The notes below the pieces were generated by a model. That model did no database searches and was not told the DNA's origin. It was given only the letters and a program-made list of their open reading frames with translations. 64,000 nucleotides of DNA from Vibrio sp. 10N.261.55.A7 (GTDB lineage Bacteria; Pseudomonadota; Gammaproteobacteria; Enterobacterales; Vibrionaceae). A program made the position numbers and the translations under genes. The DNA lies in the NCBI RefSeq assembly GCF_002877365.1, contig NZ_MCWZ01000014.1, positions 1 through 64,000 on the forward strand, written 5' to 3'. The first letter of the stretch is position 1. Every line of letters begins with the position of its first letter. Shown one piece after another: positions 9,582 to 18,360 of this stretch.

Positions 9582-10811
9582 ATGGAACTACTAACAACTG
9601 TAACGGAACTACGTTACGCACTAGATACTTTTTTCTTCCTCATTTCAGGTGCGTTGGTTATGTGGATGGCAGCTGGTTTTGCGATGTTAGAGGCAGGCCT
9701 AGTTCGTTCAAAAAATACGACTGAAATCTTAACTAAGAACATTTGTTTATACGCGATTGCGTGTACGACATTCCTGCTTGTTGGCTACAACATCATGTAC
9801 GTAGACAACGGCGAGGGCGGCTGGTTACCATCATTTGGTGCACTGATAGGCACCCAAGGTGAAGGTGCCGATCACTCGTTAGAATCTGATTTCTTCTTCC
9901 AGGTGGTATTCGTTGCAACAGCAATGTCAGTGGTCTCTGGTGCGGTTGCTGAGCGTATGAAGCTTTGGTCATTCCTAATCTTCTCAGTGGTTCTCACTGC
10001 GTTTATCTACCCGATGGAAGGTTACTGGACATGGGGCGGTGGTTTCCTATCAGAAGCTGGATTTAGTGACTTTGCTGGCTCAGGTATCGTTCACATGGCA
10101 GGTGCTGCTGCTGCACTAGCGGGTGTATTGCTACTGGGAGCACGTAAAGGTAAATACGGTAAAAAAGGTGAAATCTACCCAATTCAAGGTTCTAACCTTC
10201 CACTAGCAACACTGGGTACGTTCATCTTATGGTTCGGTTGGTTCGGCTTTAACGGTGGTTCTCAACTGATGCTGTCAGACTTCGAAAACGCAACCGCTGT
10301 TGGTCAAATCTTCCTAAATACTAATGCTGCTGCGGCTGCAGGTGCAATTGCTGCTCTACTTGTATGTAAAACAACATGGGGTAAAGCCGATTTAACTATG
10401 ATTCTGAATGGCGCATTAGCTGGCTTAGTTGCGATTACTGCTGACCCACTGTCTCCATCACCACTATATTCTGTGGCTATCGGTTGTGTATCTGGCGCGC
10501 TGGTTGTATTTAGCATCATCGCGCTAGATAAACTGAAGATTGATGATCCAGTAGGTGCAATCTCAGTACACGGTGTGTGTGGTTTCTTTGGCCTAATGGT
10601 TGTTCCGCTAAGCAATGGTGATGCAACGTTTGGAGCTCAATTACTTGGCGCTGCGGTAATCTTTGCTTGGGTATTCGGTGCTAGCCTCGTTGTTTGGGGT
10701 ATATTAAAAGCAACGATGGGTATCCGTGTTACTGAGGACGAAGAGCAAGAAGGTATGGACATGCACGACTGTGGTGTTGGTGCTTATCCAGAGTTTGTGA
10801 CAGTTAAATAA
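9582..10811 (+). CDS. amtB: Ammonium channel AmtB
   Basis: AmtB conducts ammonium/ammonia across the inner membrane as a trimer. The 409 residues form about 11 membrane helices. The conserved DFAGSGIVHMAGAAAAL segment carries the structural Asp and the first pore His, and ISVHGVCGFFG carries the second pore His. No cleavable signal peptide is obvious. The ATG at 9582 is chosen because GGAG lies 9 bases upstream; an in-frame TTG at 9567 overlaps that ribosome binding site. It is co-transcribed with glnK, whose product regulates it directly. Confidence 0.97.
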   Translation: MELLTTVTELRYALDTFFFLISGALVMWMAAGFAMLEAGLVRSKNTTEILTKNICLYAIACTTFLLVGYNIMYVDNGEGGWLPSFGALIGTQGEGADHSLESDFFFQVVFVATAMSVVSGAVAERMKLWSFLIFSVVLTAFIYPMEGYWTWGGGFLSEAGFSDFAGSGIVHMAGAAAALAGVLLLGARKGKYGKKGEIYPIQGSNLPLATLGTFILWFGWFGFNGGSQLMLSDFENATAVGQIFLNTNAAAAAGAIAALLVCKTTWGKADLTMILNGALAGLVAITADPLSPSPLYSVAIGCVSGALVVFSIIALDKLKIDDPVGAISVHGVCGFFGLMVVPLSNGDATFGAQLLGAAVIFAWVFGASLVVWGILKATMGIRVTEDEEQEGMDMHDCGVGAYPEFVTVK

Positions 10812-10834
10812 TACTAAATACATCTAGATATTAG

Positions 10835-10864
10835 GGCCTACTCAGCAATGAGTAGGCCTTTTGC
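10835..10864 (+). terminator. Terminator of glnK-amtB
   Basis: A perfect 9-bp stem (GGCCTACTC with GAGTAGGCC, 6-base loop) is followed by TTTTGC, 23 bases after the amtB stop. Confidence 0.9.
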
Positions 10865-10937
10865 TTTTTGGTGATTCACCATAAAGTGGCGTACTCTGTT
10901 CAATATTACGTGGCTAAGCAATATCATGGAGTGATAA

Positions 10938-11741
10938 ATGAAAAATATTTTAGTGACCTTTCTCATTTTGCTAACGTTTAACGCATATGCGGATTCTCAG
11001 TTAAACGATGTGAGTGAACAGCAAAAGAATGAGCTTGAACGGATCATAAATGTACAATTGTTAGGTAATGATCCAGCACTGAACGATTCAGGTGATCTTG
11101 TTCGACATATAAAGCAATTGGGGTCGAGTAGTACTTATCTTTTTAAACTGTTTGATTCTGGATCAGTACATACCCTCGCTTACTTCTCTGATACGAAATC
11201 AATATTAGTAATGTCGGATGCCAATTTAATTCGTTTGGACGATCAATCCAGCATTAAACAGGAATACGAAGCAAGCTATGTGAAACCTATGCTTGAACGT
11301 ATTGACCCAAAGGATGTGATCGCAATGCCTGCGTCCGGTGAGTCAGCAACGAAGGTATACGTGTTTACTGACCCGACTTGTGGCTATTGTCGAAAGTTGC
11401 ATTCAGAGCTAACGGATTATCAGAAGAAGGGGATTTCTATTCAATACCTACCGTATCCAAGGGGTGGGAAAGCTGGGCCTGGATTCAAAATGTTAGTCAA
11501 CGCCTATTGCTCTAAGGACAGAAAAACAGCGTTGAGTTTTGCTAAAGCGAACAACAGCGCACCATCATTGCCTGAAAGCATTACCGCAAAGCAGCTTCAA
11601 CAGTGTGAAGACATCGTCAATAAATACTATGCCCTTGGGAATGAGCTAGGTGTTACTGGCACGCCAGCGATCTACGCCGAATCAGGATATCAGTTAGGCG
11701 GTTATGTCCCAGCCAATGTCATGCAACAGAGGCTACAATAG
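10938..11741 (+). CDS. DsbC/DsbG-like periplasmic thiol-disulfide protein
   Basis: This 267-residue protein starts with a signal peptide (about residues 1-18, ending NAYA). After an N-terminal region of about 120 residues comes a thioredoxin fold with the redox motif C-G-Y-C in FTDPTCGYCRKLH and the cis-proline loop as GTPAIY. The C-G-Y-C motif and flanks match DsbC, the disulfide isomerase kept reduced by DsbD. It stands alone between amtB and fbpABC, away from the xerD-recJ neighbourhood where Vibrio dsbC usually lies, so it is probably a paralogue; a DsbG-like or specialised role is possible. Confidence 0.85.
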   Translation: MKNILVTFLILLTFNAYADSQLNDVSEQQKNELERIINVQLLGNDPALNDSGDLVRHIKQLGSSSTYLFKLFDSGSVHTLAYFSDTKSILVMSDANLIRLDDQSSIKQEYEASYVKPMLERIDPKDVIAMPASGESATKVYVFTDPTCGYCRKLHSELTDYQKKGISIQYLPYPRGGKAGPGFKMLVNAYCSKDRKTALSFAKANNSAPSLPESITAKQLQQCEDIVNKYYALGNELGVTGTPAIYAESGYQLGGYVPANVMQQRLQ

Positions 11742-11800
11742 TACTAGTTTGCTTCCATAGTTATTTGATGAAAAGAATTGTTACAAATCAAATGCCTATA

Positions 11801-11827
11801 AACCAACCTGCAAAGGTTGGTTTTTTT
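11801..11827 (+). terminator. Terminator after the DsbC-like gene
   Basis: A perfect 9-bp stem (AACCAACCT with AGGTTGGTT, GCAA tetraloop) runs into a T tract. It separates this gene from the iron-regulated fbp promoter. Confidence 0.9.
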
Positions 11828-11869
11828 GTCTAGTATCATTGTAATTAATCTATTCATGCATATAATAAT

Positions 11870-11890
11870 GCAACTGATAAACATTATCAT
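11870..11890 (+). promoter_or_regulatory. Putative Fur box upstream of fbpA
   Basis: TGATAA (11875-11880), three bases, then TTATCA (11884-11889) makes a perfect inverted repeat inside an AT-rich block, a good fit to the core of Fur binding sites. It lies 24 bases before the fbpA ATG. Repression by Fe(II)-Fur is inferred from the site and the gene function. Confidence 0.7.
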
Positions 11891-11912
11891 TACGAAGTAA
11901 AGGATTAAACTG

Positions 11913-12929
11913 ATGAAAAAATTGCTAACTCTTTCTGCATTGGCATGCAGCGCTATCGCACCAACAATGGCTATGGCTGCTGAAGAAGTAAATGTCTACT
12001 CTTACCGTCAACCATTTTTAGTAGAACCAATGTTCAATGAGTTCACTAAAGAAACTGGCATTAAGGTAAACGTTAAGTTCGCTAAGAAAGGCCTTGCAGA
12101 AACGCTAGCTCGTGAAGGCGATTTAAGCCCTGCTGATGTTATCCTAACGGTTGATATTAGCCGTCTTGCAGAGTTAACAAAGCAAGAGTTAGTTCAGCCA
12201 GTAGAAAGTCCAGTACTTGAGTCAAATATCCCGGCTCAATACCAAGATACAGACAATGAGTGGTTTGCTCTAACAACTCGTACTCGTTCAGTTTATTCTT
12301 CACGTGACCGTGTTGGTCGTCTTGGTGATGATTTCACTTACGCAGATCTCGTTAAGCCTGAGTTCAAAGGTAAGATCTGTACTCGTAGTGGTAAGCACCC
12401 TTACAACGTTTCTCTTGTTTCTTCTATGATTGCTCACCACGGTGAAGCAGAAACAAAAGAATGGTTAGAAGGCGTAAAAGCAAACCTTGCACGTAAGCCT
12501 CAAGGTAATGACCGTGCGCAAGTTAAAGCGATTAAAGAAGGTCTATGTGACGTAGCACTGGGTAACAGCTACTATCTAGGTAAGATGGTTAACGACAAAG
12601 AGCAGAAAGCTTGGGCAGACTCTGTTTACATCAACTTCCCAAATCAAAATACTGAAGGTACACACGTAAATATCTCAGGTATGGCGATGGCGAAATATTC
12701 TCCAAATAAAGAGAACGCACAGAAGTTAATGGAGTTCCTAAGTGGTGATACTGCTCAAGGTATGTACGCTGAAGTAAACTATGAGTACCCAGTAAAAGCA
12801 GGCGTTGAGCGCTCAGAGCTGGTTGCTTCTTGGGGTGACTTCAAAGCGGATGACGTTTCTTTAGACGACATTGCTTCTTACCACTCAGCTGCAATTCGAC
12901 TTCTTGATGAAGTGAAATTTGACCTTTGA
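11913..12929 (+). CDS. fbpA: Ferric iron ABC transporter, periplasmic binding protein
   Basis: FbpA carries Fe(III) through the periplasm to the FbpBC permease. The 338 residues start with a signal peptide (about 1-22, cut before AEEVN), followed by the VYSYR start of the mature domain. The adjacent tyrosines Tyr220-Tyr221 (NSYYLGK) are the expected iron ligands in this family. Ribosome binding site AAGGA is 8 bases from the ATG. It is first in the fbpABC operon and is followed by a hairpin that may lower expression of the permease genes. Confidence 0.95.
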   Translation: MKKLLTLSALACSAIAPTMAMAAEEVNVYSYRQPFLVEPMFNEFTKETGIKVNVKFAKKGLAETLAREGDLSPADVILTVDISRLAELTKQELVQPVESPVLESNIPAQYQDTDNEWFALTTRTRSVYSSRDRVGRLGDDFTYADLVKPEFKGKICTRSGKHPYNVSLVSSMIAHHGEAETKEWLEGVKANLARKPQGNDRAQVKAIKEGLCDVALGNSYYLGKMVNDKEQKAWADSVYINFPNQNTEGTHVNISGMAMAKYSPNKENAQKLMEFLSGDTAQGMYAEVNYEYPVKAGVERSELVASWGDFKADDVSLDDIASYHSAAIRLLDEVKFDL

Positions 12930-12937
12930 TTATAACT

Positions 12938-12962
12938 AGGGGTATAAAGTACCCCTGTTTTT
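12938..12962 (+). terminator. Intercistronic attenuator between fbpA and fbpB
   Basis: A 7-bp stem (AGGGGTA with TACCCCT, 5-base loop) followed by GTTTTT lies 9 bases after the fbpA stop. Such partial terminators commonly keep binding-protein output above that of the membrane parts. Confidence 0.7.
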
Positions 12963-12976
12963 CAAAAGGATATGAG

Positions 12977-13024
12977 ATGTATTTGCAATTGCGTTTATGT
13001 TTCATACGGCCTTGTTGTAGTTAG
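12977..13024 (+). CDS. Possible 15-codon leader ORF ahead of fbpB
   Basis: The ATG at 12977 has AAGGA 6 bases upstream. The frame reads MYLQLRLCFIRPCCS and ends at TAG 13022-13024, only 3 bases before the fbpB ATG and in the same frame. A second ATG at 12972 opens a 19-codon Cys-rich frame (MRCICNC...) whose TGA overlaps the fbpB start as ATGA. Because fbpB itself has a poor ribosome binding site, translation of one of these may feed ribosomes into fbpB. Nothing shows that the peptide itself has a function. Confidence 0.4.
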   Translation: MYLQLRLCFIRPCCS

Positions 13025-13027
13025 GCT

Positions 13028-14653
13028 ATGAACGAAAAAAATTATATATGGAAAACCAGTAGTGCAAGCTTAGCTTTGCTGCTGGTTTTGCCGATCTTAG
13101 CGATCTTTTATACCTCGTTGGGTGATACCGACGAGGTCTTTTCGCATCTGATGTCTACGGTCATGCCTACCTACGTGTACAACACAGTTGTGCTTACTGT
13201 TGGTGTGATGCTTCTCTCCTTGGTTCTTGGCATTCCTAGTGCTTGGTTTATGGCGATGTGTCGTTTACCGAGTGAGGGTGTTTTACAGTGGGCACTTGTT
13301 CTTCCTCTTGCCATGCCAGGGTACATTATTGGCTATATTTTTACCGACTGGTTTGATTTTGCAGGTCCGATTCAAATTCTGCTTCGAGATCTAACTGGTT
13401 GGGGGCCTGGTGAGTATTGGTTCCCTGATATTCGAACGCTTGCCGGTGCAACCATTGTTTTGGCATTAGTCCTTTATCCTTATGTGTATTTACTGTGCCG
13501 CGCGGCATTTATGGAGCAAAACGTTTCTCTGCTTCAATCTGCGCGATTATTAAAGTGCTCCCCTTGGGAGAGCTTCAAACGAATATCTCTGCCTCTTGTA
13601 CGCCCTTCTATGGCGGTTGGCCTTTCATTGGTGGCGATGGAAACCATCGGTGACTTTGGCACGGTCAGTTACTTTGCCGTGAGCACCTTAACCACGGCGG
13701 TGTACGATACTTGGCTTGGGTACTCTAATCTAAACGCTGCGGCTAAAATTTCTGCCCTAATGCTAGTGATTGTCATACTGTTGCTCAGCGCAGAGCGCTA
13801 TAGCCGACGCAAACAGAAACTGTTCCAAAACCAGTTCAGTAGTCGCGAAGATTTCCGTTACAAGCTAACCGGCTGGAAAAAATGGGCGGCATTAACCTGG
13901 TGTTGGGGCATTGTTTCTGTCGCCTTCATCCTGCCTCTAACGCAGCTGTGCATTTATGCTTATAAGTATTTTGAACAAAGCTGGACTGCAGGGTTCAGTG
14001 AGTACGCGATAAACAGTCTACAAGTGTCGATCATCGCCGCAATTATTGGTGTGTTTGTCGCTTTGGTGGTGAATTTTACTCAACGAGTTAATCCTGGAAA
14101 AAGCAGCCTCGCTTTTATGCGTCTATCCTCTATGGGGTATGCCGTGCCTGGCACTGTATTGGCGATAGGCGTGTTGGTTCCTGTTTTGTTCCTCGACCAT
14201 TTTGTTAATGATGTGGCACGAGCACTCGATTATCAGAGGCCAGGGCTAGTCTTTTCTGGTTCCATGTTTGCGCTGATTGTCGCGCTTGTTGTTCGCTTTT
14301 CAGCTGTCGCTATCGGTAGTATTGAAAGCAGTTTGAATAAGATTCCACCTTCATTGGATATGGCAGCTCGCACAATGGGGTGCAATACTAATAAGATGCT
14401 GTGGAACATTCACTTTCCATTGATTCGCCGCGGCGCCTTGATTGCGGGCTTGCTTGTCTTTATTGAATCAATGAAAGAACTGAATGCTGCTTTACTGTTG
14501 AGGCCGTTCAATTTTGAAACCCTAGCGACGTATGTTTATAACTACGCGTCTGATGAGCATTTAGAGCTGGCTGCTATGCCTGCTATATTATTGGTATTGG
14601 TCGGGTTGATACCACTTGTTGTTGTCAATCGTTCTTTGGAGAAAAGCCACTAA
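13028..14653 (+). CDS. fbpB: Ferric iron ABC transporter, permease
   Basis: This 541-residue inner-membrane protein holds two fused binding-protein-dependent permease domains (about residues 50-255 and 330-530), each with the cytoplasmic loop that docks the ATPase (for example ARLLKCSPWESFKRISLPL and ARTMGCNTNKMLWNIHFPL). About 12 membrane helices are visible. Fused permeases are the norm for FbpB/SfuB. Its stop shares one base with the fbpC start (TAATG). The ribosome binding site directly upstream is weak and leader ORFs run up to the start. Confidence 0.95.
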   Translation: MNEKNYIWKTSSASLALLLVLPILAIFYTSLGDTDEVFSHLMSTVMPTYVYNTVVLTVGVMLLSLVLGIPSAWFMAMCRLPSEGVLQWALVLPLAMPGYIIGYIFTDWFDFAGPIQILLRDLTGWGPGEYWFPDIRTLAGATIVLALVLYPYVYLLCRAAFMEQNVSLLQSARLLKCSPWESFKRISLPLVRPSMAVGLSLVAMETIGDFGTVSYFAVSTLTTAVYDTWLGYSNLNAAAKISALMLVIVILLLSAERYSRRKQKLFQNQFSSREDFRYKLTGWKKWAALTWCWGIVSVAFILPLTQLCIYAYKYFEQSWTAGFSEYAINSLQVSIIAAIIGVFVALVVNFTQRVNPGKSSLAFMRLSSMGYAVPGTVLAIGVLVPVLFLDHFVNDVARALDYQRPGLVFSGSMFALIVALVVRFSAVAIGSIESSLNKIPPSLDMAARTMGCNTNKMLWNIHFPLIRRGALIAGLLVFIESMKELNAALLLRPFNFETLATYVYNYASDEHLELAAMPAILLVLVGLIPLVVVNRSLEKSH

Positions 14654-15681
14654 TGAGTTGTGCGCTGTCGATACAAAACTTAACGTGCAAGTATGAATCT
14701 CAAACCGTACTCGAACAGTTATCGCTAGAAGTGAATCATGGCGAGATCGTGTGCCTACTTGGCGCAAGTGGTTGCGGAAAAACAACATTGTTGAAAGCGG
14801 TCGCAGGCCTGCTTCCGTTAAGTTCTGGTGTCATGAGCCTGAACTGTATGACCATTGATGATGGGGAAAATTGGTTACCGCCAGAACAACGTAATATTGG
14901 TATGATCTTTCAAGATTATGCCTTGTTTCCTCACCTAACCGTGGCCGATAACATCGCTTTTGGTTTACGTAATGTGAGCAGCAGTGAGAAAAAAAACAAG
15001 GTAAAAGAGATGTTGGATCTCGTTCACCTTTCTGACTATGGTGACCGATACCCGCATCAGCTTTCTGGTGGCCAGCAACAACGTGTAGCGATAGCGCGAA
15101 CTCTTGCCTATAAACCCGACTTACTGCTATTGGATGAACCGTTCTCAAATATTGATACCCAAGTTCGCCATGAATTGATCGCGGAAATCCGACGTATTTT
15201 TAAATCTCAGGGCGTGACTGCTATTTTTGTGACTCACAGTAGAGAAGAGGCGTTTGCCTTTTCTGACAAAATGGCCGTCATGAACAACGGGGTTATCGAG
15301 CAGTATGGTACGGCTACCGAGCTTTACTACCATCCATCAAGTAAGTTTGTTGCGGATTTCCTTGGCGGTGGTAGCTATCTCCCTGCAACCCGCATCTCGG
15401 AAAATAAATTCAAAACAGCACTTGGCACAGTAGAAGCTATTGCCAAGAGTGCGATTGAGGTAAACCAAGATTGTGAGTTGCTTTTGAGACCGCAACATAT
15501 TTTGATTGAAGCGGAACAAGAAAGTTCTATTCGCGTTCAAGAGCAGCACTTTATGGGGGATCACTGTCGGTATGTCGTTAAGGTGAATGGTAATCAACTG
15601 ACGGCGAGTTCTTCACAGGCATTAACCATCGGTCAGACAGTCAGTATTAATGTGGATGAGCAAGGCATTTTAGCGTTCTAA
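14653..15681 (+). CDS. fbpC: Ferric iron ABC transporter, ATPase
   Basis: FbpC powers iron import through FbpB. The 342 residues show Walker A (GASGCGKTT), the Q-loop, the ABC signature LSGGQQQR, Walker B (LLLLDEPFSNID) and the H-loop (THSREEA), followed by a C-terminal regulatory domain from about residue 240. The 1-base overlap with fbpB indicates coupled translation. Its last 4 bases overlap the end of the convergent ribbon-helix-helix gene, leaving no room for a terminator. Confidence 0.95.
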   Translation: MSCALSIQNLTCKYESQTVLEQLSLEVNHGEIVCLLGASGCGKTTLLKAVAGLLPLSSGVMSLNCMTIDDGENWLPPEQRNIGMIFQDYALFPHLTVADNIAFGLRNVSSSEKKNKVKEMLDLVHLSDYGDRYPHQLSGGQQQRVAIARTLAYKPDLLLLDEPFSNIDTQVRHELIAEIRRIFKSQGVTAIFVTHSREEAFAFSDKMAVMNNGVIEQYGTATELYYHPSSKFVADFLGGGSYLPATRISENKFKTALGTVEAIAKSAIEVNQDCELLLRPQHILIEAEQESSIRVQEQHFMGDHCRYVVKVNGNQLTASSSQALTIGQTVSINVDEQGILAF

Positions 15682-15953
15682 ACCGTGATTCGTTTGCCAC
15701 CGTTAAGATACGTTGTGCAGGCGACTCGCAGCAAAGAGGTGAAATTACCGAGCTCACCTCTTCGCTGAATCACTTCATTGTAAATTCGAGTCAAAAACTC
15801 TGCGACAGAGATATGTGAATCGTCAGCAATATCTTCAATAATTTTCCAAAATACCGCTTCAAGCCGAATGCTAGTGACCACGCCTTCGATGCGTACTGAA
15901 CGTGTTTTCAGCTCAAACAAGTTATCTTCCGCACCTGAATATATCTCACACAT
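15678..15953 (-). CDS. Ribbon-helix-helix domain protein
   Basis: The 91-residue product has a short acidic start and then RSVRIEGVVTSIRLEAVFWKII, which fits the beta strand and first helix of an Arc/MetJ-like ribbon-helix-helix fold (the group often annotated RHH_4). Such proteins usually bind DNA as dimers, but no target is known to me. It is convergent with fbpC, overlapping by 4 bases. There is no neighbouring toxin gene, so an antitoxin role has no support from context. Confidence 0.75.
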   Translation of the reverse strand: MCEIYSGAEDNLFELKTRSVRIEGVVTSIRLEAVFWKIIEDIADDSHISVAEFLTRIYNEVIQRRGELGNFTSLLRVACTTYLNGGKRITV

Positions 15954-16044
15954 GTTGTTGCCCTATTTATCACCCTGTAGATAGTTCCAGAATAGTGAAT
16001 TATCCGGATAACTCACTAAGTCTTTAGTCTATAGCTGGGAGTAT

Positions 16045-16605
16045 TTATAGGAGCATTTGGTTTAACTGAGCTAACCAGCTTGGGTGCGCAGGCCAAGCAG
16101 GTGCAGTAACGAAGATGCCATCGGTCACCGCTTGATCCATTTCAAGATCCACGTAGTTTGCTCCGGCTAATTTTACTTCCGGAGCGCATGCTGGATACGC
16201 GGAGATTTCCTTACCTTGTATGATGTTCGCTGCTGCAAGCAGTTGGGCACCATGGCATATTGCTGCGATAGGCTTTTGTTCAATGGCAAAAGAGGTGATG
16301 AGTTTGATGACATCAAGGTTTAGACGAAGGTATTCAGGTGCACGGCCACCAGGAATGACCAAAGCATCAAATTGTGAGCATGTAGCCTCTTCAAAATTGG
16401 CATTGAGTGTAAACAAGTGCCCAGGCTTTTCTGTATAGGTTTGGTCGCCTTCGAAGTCATGAATGGCCGTCTTGATGGTCTCTCCACTGCGTTTCTCCGG
16501 GCACACAACACTGACAGTATGTCCAACCATGCCCAATGCTTGAAAGGGAACCATTAATTCGTAATCTTCTACAAAATCACCCGCTAGAATCAGTATACGT
16601 GCCAT
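16045..16605 (-). CDS. DJ-1/PfpI superfamily protein
   Basis: The 186 residues form one DJ-1/PfpI domain. The nucleophilic elbow is A-I-C-H-G-A (Cys117), preceded by the DALVIPGGRAPEYLR loop, and Glu14 near the N-terminus is placed to sit beside the cysteine. Relatives include stress proteins, deglycase/glyoxalase candidates and intracellular peptidases of the PfpI/YhbO group; the exact activity cannot be read from sequence. It lies alone, with the chitin operon terminator between it and that operon. Confidence 0.85.
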   Translation of the reverse strand: MARILILAGDFVEDYELMVPFQALGMVGHTVSVVCPEKRSGETIKTAIHDFEGDQTYTEKPGHLFTLNANFEEATCSQFDALVIPGGRAPEYLRLNLDVIKLITSFAIEQKPIAAICHGAQLLAAANIIQGKEISAYPACAPEVKLAGANYVDLEMDQAVTDGIFVTAPAWPAHPSWLAQLNQMLL

Positions 16606-16712
16606 GTGTTAATTTCCATCTTTGTGAATGAAAATTAAGGTTAACAATTTGTTTACATGTGGTGGTAGTAGTTGGTTACTACAAGGGAAAGTGCATGTTA
16701 GGGCTGTAAGAA

Positions 16713-16737
16713 TAAAAAAGCCCAGCAAATGCTGGGC
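16713..16737 (-). terminator. Terminator of the chitin oligosaccharide operon
   Basis: On the minus strand a 7-bp stem (GCCCAGC with GCTGGGC, 4-base loop) runs into TTTTTT, about 90 bases after the last gene of the operon. Confidence 0.85.
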
Positions 16738-16825
16738 AAGTATTCTTCACCTATAGGGTGCTCACAAATGAGCGAAGGTGCGGCAATCGGTTCCTATCCA
16801 ATTTACTGAAGAAACATCAGTAAAC

Positions 16826-18238
16826 TTATAGGGATAAGAAGTCTTTCACCTGCTGAAGAACACGTTCGGCAGTTTCTTTATCTTCCATTTCAGCGAAGAT
16901 TCGCAGCAAAGGCTCAGTACCTGAGAAACGGGCTATAACCCAGCCGCCATTCTTAAAGTACACTTTAGCGCCATCATCGTAGCTGACTTTTTCAATTTCG
17001 TACTCAAACTCAGGCAATTGCTTTTCAACGTAAACCTTGTTGTAAAGCGCCTCTTTCTCAGCTGGCTTGAATGTGCAGTCACCTTCAGCAGTATAAGCGT
17101 AGCCATACTTGCCATAGATTTCATCAAGCATCTCAGAGAGCTTTTTACCTGTCACTGAAATCATCTCAACAAGCAAGCTTGATGCGAAGACACCATCTTT
17201 ACCCAATATGTGACCACGGATAGTGAGGCCACCAGAGCTTTCACCACCGATAAGAGAGTCATCCGCTTCCATTTGAGAGCTGATGTGCTTAAAGCCTACA
17301 GGAACCTCAAAGCTCTTCTCGCCGTGGTCGGCTGCAATCTTATCGAGAATATGAGTCGTCGCGATGTTACGCACGACAGAGCCTTTCCAGCCTTTGTATT
17401 CAAGCAGGTAGTAGTAGAGAAGAATGAGCACTTCATTTGGATGAATAAAGTGACCTTTTTCATCAATGATCCCTAACCGATCTGCATCTCCATCGGTACC
17501 AATGCCGATGTCGTAACCCTCAGCGGCGACTAAGTGTTTTAAGCGGTAGAGCGTTGCTGCGCTTGGAGATGGCATTAGGCCACCGAAGTCAGGGTTCTTG
17601 CCATCATTAATCACATCAACATCACATCGACCATTGATCAAAACGGTTTGTAATGCGTTTTTTGCAACCCCAAACATAGGATCAATAAGCACTTTCAGGT
17701 TGGCATTCTTGATCGCTTCAATGTCGATAAAGTTGATGATCGAATCAACAAAAGCGTTCATTGGGTTAATAATCACAACTGATTTGTCATTCAGCGCTTG
17801 TTCAAATTCAACGGATTTCACGTCGCTCAATGTGAGTTGGCTGATCTGCTCTTCTACTTTCTGCGTAATGATCTCATCGGCATCGCGTCCACCTTCAATA
17901 AAGATTTTAATGCCGTTGTAATCTGCAGGGTTGTGAGAAGCGGTGATGCAGGCTGAGTAAGCGCATCCCATCTCTTTCGCTTGGAACATAACAATCGGGG
18001 TTGGAACAAACTTATCGATGAAGCTGACAGGAATGTTGTTTGCAGCTAGTACTTCTGCAAACCAACGACCGGCCTTATCGGAAAGAAAGCGACGGTCATA
18101 GCCTACGATAAACCCTTTATCGGCAACGTTTTCGTTGTTAATAATATTTGATAATGCTTGAGCAACAAGGCGAACATTGTCTTTAGTGAACTCTTCACCA
18201 ATGAATGCGCGCCAGCCACCAGTACCAAATTTGATCAT
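16826..18238 (-). CDS. Phosphohexomutase (phosphoglucomutase/phosphomannomutase family)
   Basis: The 470-residue alpha-D-phosphohexomutase has the phosphoserine loop TASHNP (Ser101), the metal-binding GTDGDADR, and the phosphate-binding loop FSGTEP near the C-terminus. The start is the ATG at 18238 with AAGGA upstream (MIKFGTGGWR); the frame extends another 18 codons upstream without a good signal. It is last in the chitin operon. The phosphorylase encoded just upstream makes GlcNAc-1-phosphate, so I infer that this mutase converts it to GlcNAc-6-phosphate for the Nag pathway. True substrate preference is not visible. Confidence 0.9.
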   Translation of the reverse strand: MIKFGTGGWRAFIGEEFTKDNVRLVAQALSNIINNENVADKGFIVGYDRRFLSDKAGRWFAEVLAANNIPVSFIDKFVPTPIVMFQAKEMGCAYSACITASHNPADYNGIKIFIEGGRDADEIITQKVEEQISQLTLSDVKSVEFEQALNDKSVVIINPMNAFVDSIINFIDIEAIKNANLKVLIDPMFGVAKNALQTVLINGRCDVDVINDGKNPDFGGLMPSPSAATLYRLKHLVAAEGYDIGIGTDGDADRLGIIDEKGHFIHPNEVLILLYYYLLEYKGWKGSVVRNIATTHILDKIAADHGEKSFEVPVGFKHISSQMEADDSLIGGESSGGLTIRGHILGKDGVFASSLLVEMISVTGKKLSEMLDEIYGKYGYAYTAEGDCTFKPAEKEALYNKVYVEKQLPEFEYEIEKVSYDDGAKVYFKNGGWVIARFSGTEPLLRIFAEMEDKETAERVLQQVKDFLSL

Positions 18239-18318
18239 GATAAAATCCTTTTGGCTGCCTCGGTTGAAATTCTGATTTGAGAGGACTCTCAACGAATAGC
18301 AGCAAAAATGTGAGTTAG

Positions 18319-18342
18319 AGTGACCTTCAAGCGAAGGTCACT
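18319..18342 (-). other. Intercistronic hairpin
   Basis: A perfect 9-bp stem (AGTGACCTT with AAGGTCACT) lies between the phosphorylase and mutase genes. On the transcribed minus strand no T tract follows, so it looks like an RNA-stabilising or processing hairpin, not a terminator. Confidence 0.5.
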
Positions 18343-18360
18343 TTTCACTAAAAATGCAGA

